Source: Hyphomicrobiales bacterium (GTDB lineage Bacteria; Pseudomonadota; Alphaproteobacteria; Rhizobiales; Rhizobiaceae). Taken from it: 64,000 nt of DNA. Each line of letters opens with the position of its first letter. The stretch's first letter is position 1. A model generated the notes under the pieces. It had not been told where the DNA came from, ran no database searches, and saw only the letters and a program-made list of their open reading frames with translations. Below are positions 46,017-55,845 of the stretch, piece after piece. Location of the stretch: contig UCJD01000001.1 in assembly GCA_900472605.1 (NCBI GenBank), forward strand, positions 62,001-126,000. The letters are read 5' to 3'. The translations under genes and the position numbers were made by a program.

Positions 46017-47027
46017 CTAAACGGTGCCATCCGTGCTGACCTGATGGTTATCGCTGATGGCGCCAGATGGACTCCGCGATCCTTTATCACCTGTTTCTAT
46101 TTCCTGGCCGTCGGGGTGTACCCGGCGGCCAAGAATTTGCCGATAGCCCTTGGTCGAGAACGGCTGGAGCAGCTGCCCGATAAAATTGTCGGCGACGCGG
46201 CCACTGATGCCGATATTCGTCGGCGGCCGACGGTCGGGATTGAAGTAGGTGCCGAACAGCTGGTCCCACAAGACAAGGTTCTCGCCGTAGTTCGTGTTTC
46301 CCTCGGCCAGCACACGTGAGTGATGCCAACGATGCAGCCCCGGTGTGCTGAAGATCAGGTCAAGCGGGCCTGTGCGCACGTCGATATTGCAGTGGGTGAG
46401 AAGACCGATGAAGGCTGTTACGGCGCCGATCCACAAGAAGACCGGCAAGGGGGCGCCCAAGAGATAGAGCGGAAGCTGGCTGAGCGCGATCTTGAACAGC
46501 GAGTCCATGAAATGGAACCGGCCGGTGTTCACCACCCAGAGCCGTTCGACACTGTGATGAAGGGCGTGAAACCGCCATAGCGACAGGATCTCATGTGCCG
46601 CGCGGTGAGCGACGTACAGTCCGAACTCAGCGATCACCAATCCCAGAACCACCTGAAGGGCGAGGGGCCAGCTGCTGGGCCAGACATCGGGTAGGCCGAT
46701 GACAAAGGGATGGGCGACGGTCGCTACCGCCATTGGTGCGGTTGCTCCCAGTGCCGCGGCCAGCTGAACGCCACCCTTGCTGAGCAGCGTGTGGGCGACG
46801 TCATTGAGCGTCTCGCCGTCGCGGCGTAGCCATTGCTTTTCGAAGGGCATCACGCGCTCGAACATGGCGATTGCGAAGACGATGGCCAAATAGACTACGT
46901 TGAACCACAGCAGCGGCGCATGAGCTTCAAAGGCAAACCCAGCGCCCAGCAGCCCGGCTGAAAACAGCGCTGGCCACAGGATCCATGAAAGCAGCGCATA
47001 GGAAAGCGATACGCTCTTGTCGGTCAC
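46017..47027 (-). CDS. Sterol desaturase / fatty-acid hydroxylase-family membrane enzyme
   Basis: A 336-residue membrane protein with about five helices and the three histidine boxes of the family: HRAAHE, HALHHS and HRWHHS, which hold a di-iron site. It should hydroxylate or desaturate a lipid or carotenoid-like substrate. The start is GTG at 47027 (VTDKSVSLSY read as Met) with GGAGAG 5 bases before it; longer readings lack a ribosome site. It converges with the LuxR-type gene, 6 bases apart. The substrate cannot be told from sequence. Confidence 0.85.
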   Translation of the reverse strand: MTDKSVSLSYALLSWILWPALFSAGLLGAGFAFEAHAPLLWFNVVYLAIVFAIAMFERVMPFEKQWLRRDGETLNDVAHTLLSKGGVQLAAALGATAPMAVATVAHPFVIGLPDVWPSSWPLALQVVLGLVIAEFGLYVAHRAAHEILSLWRFHALHHSVERLWVVNTGRFHFMDSLFKIALSQLPLYLLGAPLPVFLWIGAVTAFIGLLTHCNIDVRTGPLDLIFSTPGLHRWHHSRVLAEGNTNYGENLVLWDQLFGTYFNPDRRPPTNIGISGRVADNFIGQLLQPFSTKGYRQILGRRVHPDGQEIETGDKGSRSPSGAISDNHQVSTDGTV

Positions 47028-47241
47028 GTGTACTCTCCGCCAAAGTTCGAACTCGTCTGCTGATACACTACGATTGTCGCTCCTATGCAATATAGTGCGT
47101 TTAAGCAACCGCACTAAAAGGACCCGCAGATGCTCGTCGCCGTGCCCACGGCGCATATGCGGGAAGAAAACTAGCCATTGTTCCCCGTGCAACTTCTTGC
47201 TAGGTGCTCACCATCATCAATGCCGCATCCAGGCTGCCATC

Positions 47242-48144
47242 ATGCAATTCCGCGCTTCGACCACCACGCCCAACCCGCTCGTTGGCATCGCATTGTCCTG
47301 CGCGGGTTATTCGCTGTTTGCGATCCAGGATGCGGTTGTGAAATGGCTGGTTGCCGACTATGCAGTTCCGCAAATTCTGTTCATCCGCAGCGTCATCATC
47401 GTCGCTGTCGCTGGCTTCATGGTCCGGCGGCTGCGCCATCCCTCCATCCTGAAGAGCGCTCATCGCGGCTCGCTCGTGCTTCGCGCCATGCTGATGCTGG
47501 GCGCCTGGATGGCCTATTATTCGGCGGCCAGGCATCTGGGACTTGCCGAGATCACGACCTTGTACTTCTCGGCGCCCATTATCGTTATCTTCCTTTCCAT
47601 CTTCGTGTTGAAGGAAAATGTTGGGCCGATGCGATGGTTTGCCTGCTTGGCGGGCTTCGCCGGCGTCATCCTCGCTGCCAACCCGACGCATTCGCCGAGC
47701 CTTATGCCGACGCTCATGGTGCTGTTCGCGGGATTCTGCTGGGCGTGGAGCACGGTGCTTGTCCGTCTCGTCAGCAAGTCCGAGAGCACGTTTAACCAGA
47801 TGATGGCGACCAGTTTCCTTTTCGCCATTGCTTGCGGCGCCATGTTGCCGTGGGTCTGGAAGTCGCCCGATCTTATCGGCTGGGGGCTCATGCTTGGCCT
47901 CGGGGCGGTATCGGCCCTCGGCCAATTCTTGCTCTACGAAGGCTATCGGCATGCGCCGGCGTCTACACTTGCTCCCATGGAGTATAGTGGGCTCGTTTGG
48001 GCGTTTCTCTTCGGCTATCTCATATGGTCTGAAATCCCGACGGTGAACGTCGTTGGCGGCGCCGTGGTAATCGTCTGCTCCAGCCTCCTGCTTGTATGGT
48101 GGGAGCGCCGTGCGGTGCTGGCCAGCCGCCGCTTGACTGCCTGA
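47242..48144 (+). CDS. EamA/DMT-family transporter
   Basis: A 300-residue protein with ten helices in two EamA repeats. Early landmarks: GYSLFAIQDAVVKWLV and YYSAARHLGLAEITTLYFSAPIIV; late: YEGYRHAPASTLAPMEYSGLVWA. These are typical of drug/metabolite exporters of alphaproteobacteria. The start at ATG 47242 lacks a clear ribosome site. It is divergent from the hydroxylase gene with a 214-base spacer. The substrate is unknown. Confidence 0.85.
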   Translation: MQFRASTTTPNPLVGIALSCAGYSLFAIQDAVVKWLVADYAVPQILFIRSVIIVAVAGFMVRRLRHPSILKSAHRGSLVLRAMLMLGAWMAYYSAARHLGLAEITTLYFSAPIIVIFLSIFVLKENVGPMRWFACLAGFAGVILAANPTHSPSLMPTLMVLFAGFCWAWSTVLVRLVSKSESTFNQMMATSFLFAIACGAMLPWVWKSPDLIGWGLMLGLGAVSALGQFLLYEGYRHAPASTLAPMEYSGLVWAFLFGYLIWSEIPTVNVVGGAVVIVCSSLLLVWWERRAVLASRRLTA

Positions 48145-48542
48145 TCATTCCGCCTAATTCCACCGCCGCTCATCGCGCTACGCGAGCCGATGGACCGGCT
48201 GCAAGAATACTTCCGGTTGCCGAGCTCGATTCGCTCTTTTATTTGAGTAATAAAATTGTAATTACCTGTATATCCAATGTGATGACGGGATAATGCGAAT
48301 ATACATGTTCTAGTAATTGGTGTTTCTGCTATATTTGTTAACGTTGCGCCTCGCTTCAGTCTTCGTTGTTTCATAATGAAATTTGACTATTGCATCGTCA
48401 AATTTTTGCGATTAGCATTGTATCGAATTAATAATAAAGTGAACGATAGCAATATCGTCGAATGTGACTTCCTTAGAGTGTGTGTATAGTGTCCGGGTAT
48501 TTCTTATCCGGAAGTGTTGTCTGTGTGCTTTCGGGGGAAAAG

Positions 48543-48827
48543 ATGCAAAAAACACTGGGAATCGTCGACCCCGTCGATGGAGTGTCCGATGAGATACTTC
48601 ATCGCCTACGTTCCAAGAGCATCTCGATCATCGGCTTCGCCCCTGCTCAGGCCACATTCAAGCTCTCGCTATCGTTGATAAATAGCCGATCGGCGGATGA
48701 AACCACGCGTCGGCGACATTCCCTGCTCAGGAAATCTCATCGGTCGCGTGCTGTTTGCGTTGTGGTTCCACTATGCGGCGGGGCGATATTTGAGCGCGCA
48801 AGCTGCTCTTCATCGCGACATGAGTGA
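48543..48827 (+). CDS. Short ORF, unknown, possibly a remnant
   Basis: A 94-codon frame starting MQKTLGIVDPVDGVSDEIL, preceded by GGGGGAAAAG, a good ribosome site. The first 50 codons have GC-biased third positions like real genes here. After about 48690 the frame becomes Arg/Ser/Cys-rich and loses that bias, while another frame (from 48697, including GRVLFALWFHYAAGRYL) looks more protein-like. This could mean a frameshifted older gene. No family recognised. Confidence 0.3.
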   Translation: MQKTLGIVDPVDGVSDEILHRLRSKSISIIGFAPAQATFKLSLSLINSRSADETTRRRHSLLRKSHRSRAVCVVVPLCGGAIFERASCSSSRHE

Positions 48828-49038
48828 GATGACATTTGAGGCGCACGCTGATGACAGAGGGACTTACGGAGATCGTGCTTGGTGGCGGGAGCCAAGCTAT
48901 CCCGTGCGGGCAAGACGCCAGGGTCGCCTGCCGGCCACCACGCGTAAAGCCGCTTGCCTTTCAATCGACCCAACAGACGCCGAATGCAAGAGGACGCCAG
49001 CTCTGCGTTCGCGGCGACGATAGCAGAGGTCGATGACG

Positions 49039-49326
49039 ATGGCGTGGAAGAGTGCGCGCAAGCGTAGCGTCACATTTCGCAAGCGCCATCAGCGGGATGA
49101 GCCTTTCGCCTGGAGCATGCAGCCTTATCGCGAGACAGGGCCACGGGTCATGACCTGCATGGCTCTCGTTATGCCGGAAAATGGATCCGGCCTCGGTCGT
49201 GCTCACAACTGGATCGTCCTGATCAGCAACGATATCAAAGCGCGCGCCTATCAGCAGATACCGGTTAAGATGCGGGACGTGCCATTTGGCTTCGACGATG
49301 ATGATGACAGCCAGTTGGATGAATGA
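49039..49326 (+). CDS. Small hypothetical protein
   Basis: A 95-codon frame (MAWKSARKRSVTFRKRHQRD at the start) with an Arg/Lys-rich N-terminus and an acidic end (FGFDDDDDSQLDE). Third-position use is moderately GC-rich. AGAGG stands 9 bases before this ATG and 3 before an earlier one at 49033. The opposite strand also has an open frame, so assignment is uncertain. No family recognised. Confidence 0.4.
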   Translation: MAWKSARKRSVTFRKRHQRDEPFAWSMQPYRETGPRVMTCMALVMPENGSGLGRAHNWIVLISNDIKARAYQQIPVKMRDVPFGFDDDDDSQLDE

Positions 49327-49805
49327 CGGCGTCACGAAACGACCACGTCCAATAGCAAGGTCAGTCTACATATAAGTATATAATCAAAGTATCTGTAATA
49401 AAATTGTGATTTCGCGTCGTTCCTGGCGGTATGCGCGTTTGCGAGCGCATTAAAGCCCCCGCTTTGTCGGCAGTATTGTTTTCGAGGTCGAGGCCTCGAA
49501 AGGTCGTGATGTTGCAGCGTTCCATTCTGGCTCATCGTCCGTCTCGTTCACGTGCTTTCACGATCGAGGGACAAACAATGCTCAACTATTCTACTACCAG
49601 AACGGCCGACATTTGTGGGTGCCTAAAATGCCTACTCGTAGTTTGTATTTCCGAGACATTACTCCAACGCCAAGTCGTATATCGAGCAAGACTGCGAAAT
49701 GAAACGTATTCCTACTTTGAAATACTAAATAAGGAGTATTCCTGGGCGAATTGTTGGGTATATTAATCTTGTGTTAACTAGGCTGGCGGGTTGAGGATAA
49801 ACGTT

Positions 49806-51245
49806 ATGACCATGCCAGTGGAACACAGCTGGAACGTGCGGCTTTCAGCCAAAAATGATCGACGGTGGTTCAGCTTCAATGCTGTAGCAACCACCTATGT
49901 CGCGGCTATTCTTGACTTCGTAGTGCTATTCTTCGCGAGTGCTGGCGGATACATGCTCTACGAGCAAGTATTCTTGGGAATGGATGGCGACTTGTCGCGA
50001 TATGCGGGCATCGGTCTGCTGGTCGCCACCGTATTCGTTTTGGCGATGGGTGGCGCTCACGCGTATCGTCCAGCAGGGCTCCTGTCATTTCGTAGACAGA
50101 TGGCCATCGTCTGCACATTTCTGCCGGCGGTCGTTGCGTTTCTCCTGGCGATTGTTTTCTTTCTCAAGATTGGGACAATGGTGTCGCGTGGCGCGATCCT
50201 GTCGGCCGCCGTTATCTCGTTCGGCGCGCTGACGACACTGCGGCTGGTGTGGTACTCCTATCTGAACCGCGCGGTTGCCCAGGCATCCTTCCCGACCAGA
50301 CGCGTCTTGTTGATCTGCCCCGATTCCACGCCGGCTGAACCATTCATTCACAAGGCTGCGCTCGGTGGGCTGTCGATCAAGCATACGATGCATCTTCGCG
50401 GTACAGACGAAGCGCCGAGCCACCTGCAGGAGAAACTACAGAAGAACAGTATCGCCGATGTCGATGAAGTCCTTGTTGTCTGGGGCGATTATGCCAATGC
50501 CGCCGTTCTCGAAGAATGCCTTTCGGCCTTGCGCGAGTTCTGTGTCCCCGTAAGCGTTATGTTTTCTGGCCTGGTTGGCGATATCGCCCAGGGCTTTGCA
50601 CAGGATATCGGCGAAAACCGCGCATTCCAGATTCACCGCCCGCCGCTCGGCCTGGTCGAGCGCATCGTAAAGCGACTGTTCGACATCGGCTTTTCGATTG
50701 GCGCGCTGACCGTGACCCTTCCGCTCTGCGTCCTGGTCGCAGTCGCAATAAAGCTCGATAGTCGTGGCCCTGTATTCTTCATGCAGTGCCGCAAGGGACA
50801 CAATGGCAAGCCGTTCCGGATCCTGAAGTTCCGCAGCATGACTGTTATGGAAGATTCCGGTGATATCAGGCAGGCGACACGCAACGACCCCAGAGTGACC
50901 CGCGTCGGCGCCTTCATCCGCTCGACGAGCATCGATGAGCTACCGCAGTTCTGGAACGTGTTGCGCGGCGAAATGTCCGTTGTCGGCCCGCGCCCGCATG
51001 CGTTGGCACATGACGACCTCTATGGAACGCTGATCGCCCAATACGCCTCTCGCCGACATGTGAAGCCGGGCCTGACAGGCTGGGCGCAGATCAACGGACA
51101 CCGGGGCGAGACGCCGACCGTTGACCGCATGGCGGATCGGGTGCGGCATGACATCTGGTATATCAACAACTGGTCGTTTTGGCTTGATCTCAGGATCGTC
51201 GTGATGACGGCGATCGGCTTGCAGGATCGGAGCAACGTCTACTGA
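49806..51245 (+). CDS. Polyprenyl-phosphate sugar phosphotransferase starting exopolysaccharide synthesis
   Basis: A 479-residue inner-membrane enzyme. Four or five N-terminal helices, then a CoA-binding-like cytoplasmic part (VLLICPDS), then the catalytic bacterial sugar transferase domain from about residue 275: KRLFDIGFSIGAL, GPVFFMQCRKGHNGKPF, FRSM, DELPQFWNVLRGEMSVVGPRPHA, KPGLTGWAQINGHRGET. It loads the first sugar phosphate onto undecaprenyl phosphate (WbaP/WcaJ/ExoY type). The start is ATG at 49806 with GAGGA 9 bases before it; TTG at 49791 overlaps that site. It heads a run with the rml genes. Confidence 0.9.
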   Translation: MTMPVEHSWNVRLSAKNDRRWFSFNAVATTYVAAILDFVVLFFASAGGYMLYEQVFLGMDGDLSRYAGIGLLVATVFVLAMGGAHAYRPAGLLSFRRQMAIVCTFLPAVVAFLLAIVFFLKIGTMVSRGAILSAAVISFGALTTLRLVWYSYLNRAVAQASFPTRRVLLICPDSTPAEPFIHKAALGGLSIKHTMHLRGTDEAPSHLQEKLQKNSIADVDEVLVVWGDYANAAVLEECLSALREFCVPVSVMFSGLVGDIAQGFAQDIGENRAFQIHRPPLGLVERIVKRLFDIGFSIGALTVTLPLCVLVAVAIKLDSRGPVFFMQCRKGHNGKPFRILKFRSMTVMEDSGDIRQATRNDPRVTRVGAFIRSTSIDELPQFWNVLRGEMSVVGPRPHALAHDDLYGTLIAQYASRRHVKPGLTGWAQINGHRGETPTVDRMADRVRHDIWYINNWSFWLDLRIVVMTAIGLQDRSNVY

Positions 51246-51295
51246 AATTTCGTCGTCAATTCTGGTGTTTGCGTTGGTTGAGAGGTGAGTAGGCG

Positions 51296-52345
51296 ATGAT
51301 GCTTGTGACTGGGGGAGCCGGCTTCATTGGCTCGAACTTCGTGCTGGAATGGCTCGCGCAACACGACGAGTCGGTCGTCAATCTCGATGCGCTGACCTAT
51401 GCCGGTAATCTGAACAATCTGCGGCCGCTCGAGGGCGATCCTCGCCATATCTTCGTGCATGGTAACATTGGCGACGCGGCGCTTCTGAGCGAGCTCTTTG
51501 CGCGCTACCAGCCAAGAGCAGTTGTGAATTTCGCGGCCGAAAGCCATGTGGACCGTTCCATTCATGGGCCGGAAGATTTCATCCAGACGAACATTCTCGG
51601 CACATTTCGTCTGTTGGAAGCAGCACGAGCCTATTGGGGCGGCCTCCAGACCAAATCCGATTTCCGCTTTCTGCACGTTTCGACCGATGAGGTCTTCGGG
51701 ACGCTCGGCGCCGACGATCCTGCTTTCAACGAGGAAACGAGCTATCAGCCGAATAGCCCATACTCTGCAAGCAAGGCGGCCAGCGACCACCTGGTTCGCG
51801 CCTATTTCCATACCTACGGGCTCCCGGTCCTCACCACCAATTGCTCCAACAATTACGGCCCTCTGCATTTCCCGGAAAAGCTCATTCCGTTGGTGATCCA
51901 CAACGCGTTGAAAGGCCGTTCTCTGCCGATCTATGGCGATGGCATGCAGATCCGCGATTGGCTCTATGTGAAAGACCACTGCAGCGCGATCCGCCGAGTG
52001 CTGGAAGCCGGACGCCTGGGCGAAACCTATAATATCGGCGGCTGGAACGAGCGCGCCAACCTTCATGTCGTGACCACGCTCTGCGCAGTGCTTGACGAGT
52101 TGCAGCCTCGATCCGATGGCAAGACGTATAGCGAGCAGATCGCCTTCGTCACCGATCGCCCCGGGCACGATCGGCGCTATGCGATCGATGCGCGCAAGAT
52201 CGAGGCCGAGCTTGGCTGGCATCCGGCCGAAACTTTCGAGAGCGGCATTCGCAAGACCGTCAGATGGTATCTCGACAATGCCGATTGGGTCGAGAACGTG
52301 ACGTCAGGCAGCTACCGTAACTGGGTGGAGAAGCAATACGCATGA
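51296..52345 (+). CDS. rmlB: dTDP-glucose 4,6-dehydratase
   Basis: A 349-residue extended short-chain dehydrogenase. NAD-binding GGAGFIGSN at residues 6-14, STDEVFG with catalytic Asp-Glu, and YSASK with Tyr156 and Lys160. It makes dTDP-4-keto-6-deoxyglucose, the second step of dTDP-L-rhamnose synthesis. Two ATGs stand side by side; the first is kept, with GAGGTG 8 bases before it. It overlaps rmlD by 4 bases. The order is B-D-A-C. Confidence 0.94.
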   Translation: MMLVTGGAGFIGSNFVLEWLAQHDESVVNLDALTYAGNLNNLRPLEGDPRHIFVHGNIGDAALLSELFARYQPRAVVNFAAESHVDRSIHGPEDFIQTNILGTFRLLEAARAYWGGLQTKSDFRFLHVSTDEVFGTLGADDPAFNEETSYQPNSPYSASKAASDHLVRAYFHTYGLPVLTTNCSNNYGPLHFPEKLIPLVIHNALKGRSLPIYGDGMQIRDWLYVKDHCSAIRRVLEAGRLGETYNIGGWNERANLHVVTTLCAVLDELQPRSDGKTYSEQIAFVTDRPGHDRRYAIDARKIEAELGWHPAETFESGIRKTVRWYLDNADWVENVTSGSYRNWVEKQYA

Positions 52346-53238
52346 CCGTGCTGCTTCTCGGAAAAAACGGGCAACTGGGACGCGGGCTTCGGCGGACGCT
52401 GTTGTCGTTCGGTGATCTCGTCGCCTTCGCGCGCGACGAACTCGATCTCGACAAGCCGGAAGCAATCGCCGAGCGCCTTGACGCGGTCCGCCCCGACATC
52501 ATTGTCAATGCGGCCGCCTACACGCAGGTCGATCTTGCCGAGACGAATCCCGATGCGGCCTTTCGGGTCAACCAGCAAGCCGTGAAAGCGTTGGCAGACT
52601 ACGCCCGCCGGAACGATACGCTGCTGGTTCATTATTCGACGGACTACGTCTTCGATGGTCGGCAGGAGACGCCCTACCGCGAGAACGACGAGACGCACCC
52701 GTTGAACGTCTATGGCGGTTCAAAACGTGCCGGCGAATTGGCGATCGCCGAGTCCGGCTGCCGGCATTTGTTGTTTCGCACGAGTTGGGTCGTCTCTGCC
52801 GATGGCACGAATTTCGCGAAGACCATTCTGCGCCTGGCGCGTGAGCGGCCGAACTTGCGTATCGTCGCGGATCAGTTCGGCGCGCCAACGGCCGTCGAGC
52901 TCCTCGCCGACGTCACCGCCCTTGCGATTGCCGCGCACCGGCGCGGCGGCATTGCTGACGGCACCTACCACTTGACAGCGTCCGGACGAACAAGCTGGCA
53001 CGGGCTCGCCCAGCATGTTGTTCAGGAGGCGACCGAACGTGGCTTTCTATCGGCGGTCGATCCCGCCGATATCGAGGCGATTACGACCGATGAGTTTCCG
53101 CGACCCGCGGCACGGCCGCGCAATTCGTCGCTCAACACGAATGCTTTGAGTTCCGCCCTTGGGCTCACCCTGCCCGAATGGACGGTGCATGTCGATCGCG
53201 TACTTGATCAACTGAAGGAACGGGGGTGGGCGCTATGA
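52342..53238 (+). CDS. rmlD: dTDP-4-dehydrorhamnose reductase
   Basis: A 298-residue reductase for the last step to dTDP-L-rhamnose. Landmarks: [17 protein letters not shown] at the NADPH site, STDYVFDG, and the catalytic YGGSKRAGE with Tyr and Lys. Starts within the rmlB stop (ATGA) and ends within the rmlA start in the same way. Confidence 0.94.
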   Translation: MTVLLLGKNGQLGRGLRRTLLSFGDLVAFARDELDLDKPEAIAERLDAVRPDIIVNAAAYTQVDLAETNPDAAFRVNQQAVKALADYARRNDTLLVHYSTDYVFDGRQETPYRENDETHPLNVYGGSKRAGELAIAESGCRHLLFRTSWVVSADGTNFAKTILRLARERPNLRIVADQFGAPTAVELLADVTALAIAAHRRGGIADGTYHLTASGRTSWHGLAQHVVQEATERGFLSAVDPADIEAITTDEFPRPAARPRNSSLNTNALSSALGLTLPEWTVHVDRVLDQLKERGWAL

Positions 53239-54113
53239 CCCGAAAAGGCATCATTCTCGCCGGTGGATCCGGCACACGTCTTCATCCCGCGACGCTTGCA
53301 ATGAGCAAGCAGCTGCTGCCTGTCTTCGACAAGCCGATGATCTATTATCCGCTGAGCACGCTGATGCTGGCGGGCATCCGAGATATCCTGATCATCTCGA
53401 CGCCACTGGATATTCCTCGCTTCGAGCAGTTGCTGGGAGACGGTAGCGCCTGGGGCGTCAAGTTTTCCTACGCCGAACAGCCGTCGCCTGATGGCCTGGC
53501 GCAGGCCTTCATCATCGGCGAAAAGTTTCTCGATGGTGCGCCGTCCGCGCTCGTGCTCGGCGACAACATATTCTATGGCCACGACCTGCCAATCCTTTTG
53601 GCAAGCGGCATGTCGGTCGATCGCGGCGCAACGGTGTTCGCCTACCATGTGCTCGATCCGGAACGCTATGGTGTCGTCGAATTCGACAAGCGTTTCAGGG
53701 CGGTCTCGATCGAGGAAAAGCCGGTGGAACCGAAATCGAATTACGCGGTGACGGGCCTCTACTTCTACGACGAACGCGCCGTCGAATTCGCCAAATCGCT
53801 GCGCCCTTCGCCGCGCGGCGAGCTAGAGATCACCGATCTGAACCGTTGCTATCTCGAGGATGGCAGCCTGACCGTCGAGATCATGGGGCGTGGCTATGCC
53901 TGGCTGGATACGGGGACGCATGATTCACTGCTCGACGCCGGGCAATTCATCTCGACGCTGGAGCGACGCCAGGGGCTGAAAGTATCCTGTCCGGAAGAAA
54001 TCGCGTTTCGCAACGGCTGGATCACCGGTCGCCAGCTAGAGGAACTGGCGACGCCGCTCTGCAAGAATGGATACGGCAAATACCTGATGCGGCTTCTGGC
54101 GGAGGCGGGCTGA
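53235..54113 (+). CDS. rmlA: Glucose-1-phosphate thymidylyltransferase
   Basis: A 292-residue nucleotidyltransferase making dTDP-glucose. Landmarks: [44 protein letters not shown], and [23 protein letters not shown] at 53235 overlaps the rmlD stop and fits the usual 290-residue length; a GTG 9 bases upstream is possible. Confidence 0.95.
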   Translation: MTRKGIILAGGSGTRLHPATLAMSKQLLPVFDKPMIYYPLSTLMLAGIRDILIISTPLDIPRFEQLLGDGSAWGVKFSYAEQPSPDGLAQAFIIGEKFLDGAPSALVLGDNIFYGHDLPILLASGMSVDRGATVFAYHVLDPERYGVVEFDKRFRAVSIEEKPVEPKSNYAVTGLYFYDERAVEFAKSLRPSPRGELEITDLNRCYLEDGSLTVEIMGRGYAWLDTGTHDSLLDAGQFISTLERRQGLKVSCPEEIAFRNGWITGRQLEELATPLCKNGYGKYLMRLLAEAG

Positions 54114-54116
54114 CCG

Positions 54117-54662
54117 ATGAAAGTCTCTTCGCTGGCAATTCCGGAAGTCCTACTTATCGAGCCCACCGTCTATGGTGACGAGCGCGGCTTCTTTTTCGAG
54201 AGCTTCAACCAGGCCCGCTTCAACGAAGCGGTCGGTGCGGAGGTTTCATTCGTTCAGGACAATCACTCCAAATCCACCAAGGGCGTGTTGCGCGGGCTGC
54301 ACTACCAGATCAAGCAGGCGCAGGGGAAGCTGGTTCGGGTGGTCGAGGGCGAGGTCTTCGATGTGTCCGTGGATATGCGACGATCCTCGCCGACCTTCGG
54401 GCAGTGGGTCGGCGAAATTCTGTCGGCGAACAACAGGCGCCAACTCTACATCCCGCCGGGCTTTGCGCACGGCTTCGTGGTTCTCTCCGAGACCGCGCAG
54501 TTCCTCTATAAGACGACCGATTTCTATTCGCCGCAATACGAGCGCGCCATCATCTGGAACGACCCGACGGTAAACGTCGCCTGGCCGATTGAGACCGCGC
54601 CCACCCTCTCGTCCAAGGACGCGCAAGCACCGTCGATGAAGGATGCAGAGCTCTTTCCCTGA
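54117..54662 (+). CDS. rmlC: dTDP-4-dehydrorhamnose 3,5-epimerase
   Basis: A 181-residue cupin epimerase. Landmarks: DERGFFFESFNQARFNEAVG, FVQDNHSKSTKGVLRGLHYQ with the catalytic His, and IPPGFAHGFVVLSE. It completes the four-gene rml set. It begins 3 bases after rmlA. Confidence 0.95.
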   Translation: MKVSSLAIPEVLLIEPTVYGDERGFFFESFNQARFNEAVGAEVSFVQDNHSKSTKGVLRGLHYQIKQAQGKLVRVVEGEVFDVSVDMRRSSPTFGQWVGEILSANNRRQLYIPPGFAHGFVVLSETAQFLYKTTDFYSPQYERAIIWNDPTVNVAWPIETAPTLSSKDAQAPSMKDAELFP

Positions 54663-54787
54663 TGGTGCTTCGAGACTAGCCGTTTATCCGGTCACTCACA
54701 TATCGTTGCCCTTGGTCCTTTTCGGATCGGTTTTGGTGTGTCACATAAGGTCGGCTAGCCATCGCCACTGGGAGGACGATTGTCGGA

Positions 54788-55825
54788 ATGAGGGGAATTC
54801 GCCAACTGGCCAAGCATCTCGATATTTCGATCGGGACCGTGTCGCGGGCGCTCAATGGCAAACCGGATGTGAATGAAGAGACCCGCAAGCGCGTGCTGGC
54901 GGCGGCCGAGGAGCTTGGCTATGTGGCGAACCAGTCGGGGCGAAGCCTGCGGCAGGGCACTACCAACGTCATCGGCCTGATGATCGAGTCCAGCAAGGAA
55001 ACTGTCGAAAACGCCGACAACTTCTTCCTTGGCCTGACCGGCGGACTGCAAAGCGTGCTTTCGCGCCACAAGCTTGACCTCATCATGCTGCCTTGTCCAA
55101 GTGATGAGGATCCGCAGGAGTACCTGAAGCGCATGGTGGCGCGTCGCGTCGTCGATGCGCTGATCATCTCTGCCACGCAGCGCATCGACAAGCGTATCGA
55201 CTTCCTGGCCAAGGCCAAGATACCCTTCGTTGCGCTCGGCCGCAGCTCGTCTGGTGGCAACTACAGCTGGATCGACCTTGATTTCGAAGGCGTTGCGGCC
55301 AGCGCTGTCGATCGGCTCGTTGCCAAGGGGCATCGACGGATCGCGATTGCTGTGCCATCAACAGACGTCAATCTCGGCTACATCTTCCTTGATGCCTATC
55401 GCAGCGCGCTGGAACGCCACGGCATCGCCTATGATCCCGAACTCGTAATTCGGGCGAAGTCGAGCGAGCAGGGTGGATATCAGGCCGGTCACGAGCTCAT
55501 CCGCCTCGACCCCCGACCGACGGCTATCATTCTGATTTATGAGCTGATGGCGATCGGGCTGTACCGGCGCATGGTCGAGGCAGGCATCGTTCCCGGTCGG
55601 GATCTCGCCATCATCGGCTTTCGCGAGGAGCCGCGCGCCCGGTTCCTGCAGCCGACACTGACCTGTTTCAGGATGTCGCTGCGCGATCTCGGCGCCGAGC
55701 TTGCGCAAACGCTGCTCGCGACCATGCCTGCCTACGCGGATTTCTATCCTGGTGGCGCGCGCAACACCATTTGGCCGCTTGAGCTCGTTGCGGGCGAAAG
55801 CGATGCCTTCAGCCTCGACCGTTGA
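54788..55825 (+). CDS. LacI-family transcription regulator
   Basis: A 345-residue regulator. The N-terminal helix-turn-helix and hinge read [35 protein letters not shown] (key residues TVSRAL), ending in [10 protein letters not shown]. The C-terminal sugar-binding domain is of periplasmic-binding-protein type. GGGAGGA lies about 11 bases before the ATG. It likely controls the sugar genes that follow, through the palindromic sites at 57273-57306. It is 125 bases downstream of rmlC, and the glycerate kinase gene follows closely. Confidence 0.9.
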   Translation: MRGIRQLAKHLDISIGTVSRALNGKPDVNEETRKRVLAAAEELGYVANQSGRSLRQGTTNVIGLMIESSKETVENADNFFLGLTGGLQSVLSRHKLDLIMLPCPSDEDPQEYLKRMVARRVVDALIISATQRIDKRIDFLAKAKIPFVALGRSSSGGNYSWIDLDFEGVAASAVDRLVAKGHRRIAIAVPSTDVNLGYIFLDAYRSALERHGIAYDPELVIRAKSSEQGGYQAGHELIRLDPRPTAIILIYELMAIGLYRRMVEAGIVPGRDLAIIGFREEPRARFLQPTLTCFRMSLRDLGAELAQTLLATMPAYADFYPGGARNTIWPLELVAGESDAFSLDR

Positions 55826-55845
55826 ATTTTCTCGAAAGCCAGCCC

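Larger units (their letters stand above)
48145..49805. other. Gene-poor, partly AT-rich region with small doubtful ORFs
   Basis: About 1.66 kb between the EamA gene and the sugar transferase gene. Bases 48230-48480 and 49330-49800 are AT-rich and look non-coding. Between them lies a GC-richer core (about 48540-49330) in which several short frames follow each other, two of which are listed separately. TTCGAGG (49481-49487) and CCTCGAA (49494-49500) form a hairpin. The promoter of the sugar transferase operon must be in the last few hundred bases. Confidence 0.5.

Noticed and set aside
48961-49335. 124-codon minus-strand frame opposite the small hypothetical gene
   Set aside because: Less gene-like codon use than the plus-strand frame and no clear ribosome site, though the choice is not certain.
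49578-49766. 63-codon frame after GAGGGA before the sugar transferase gene
   Set aside because: AT-rich, no third-position bias, Cys-rich odd composition, no recognisable family.
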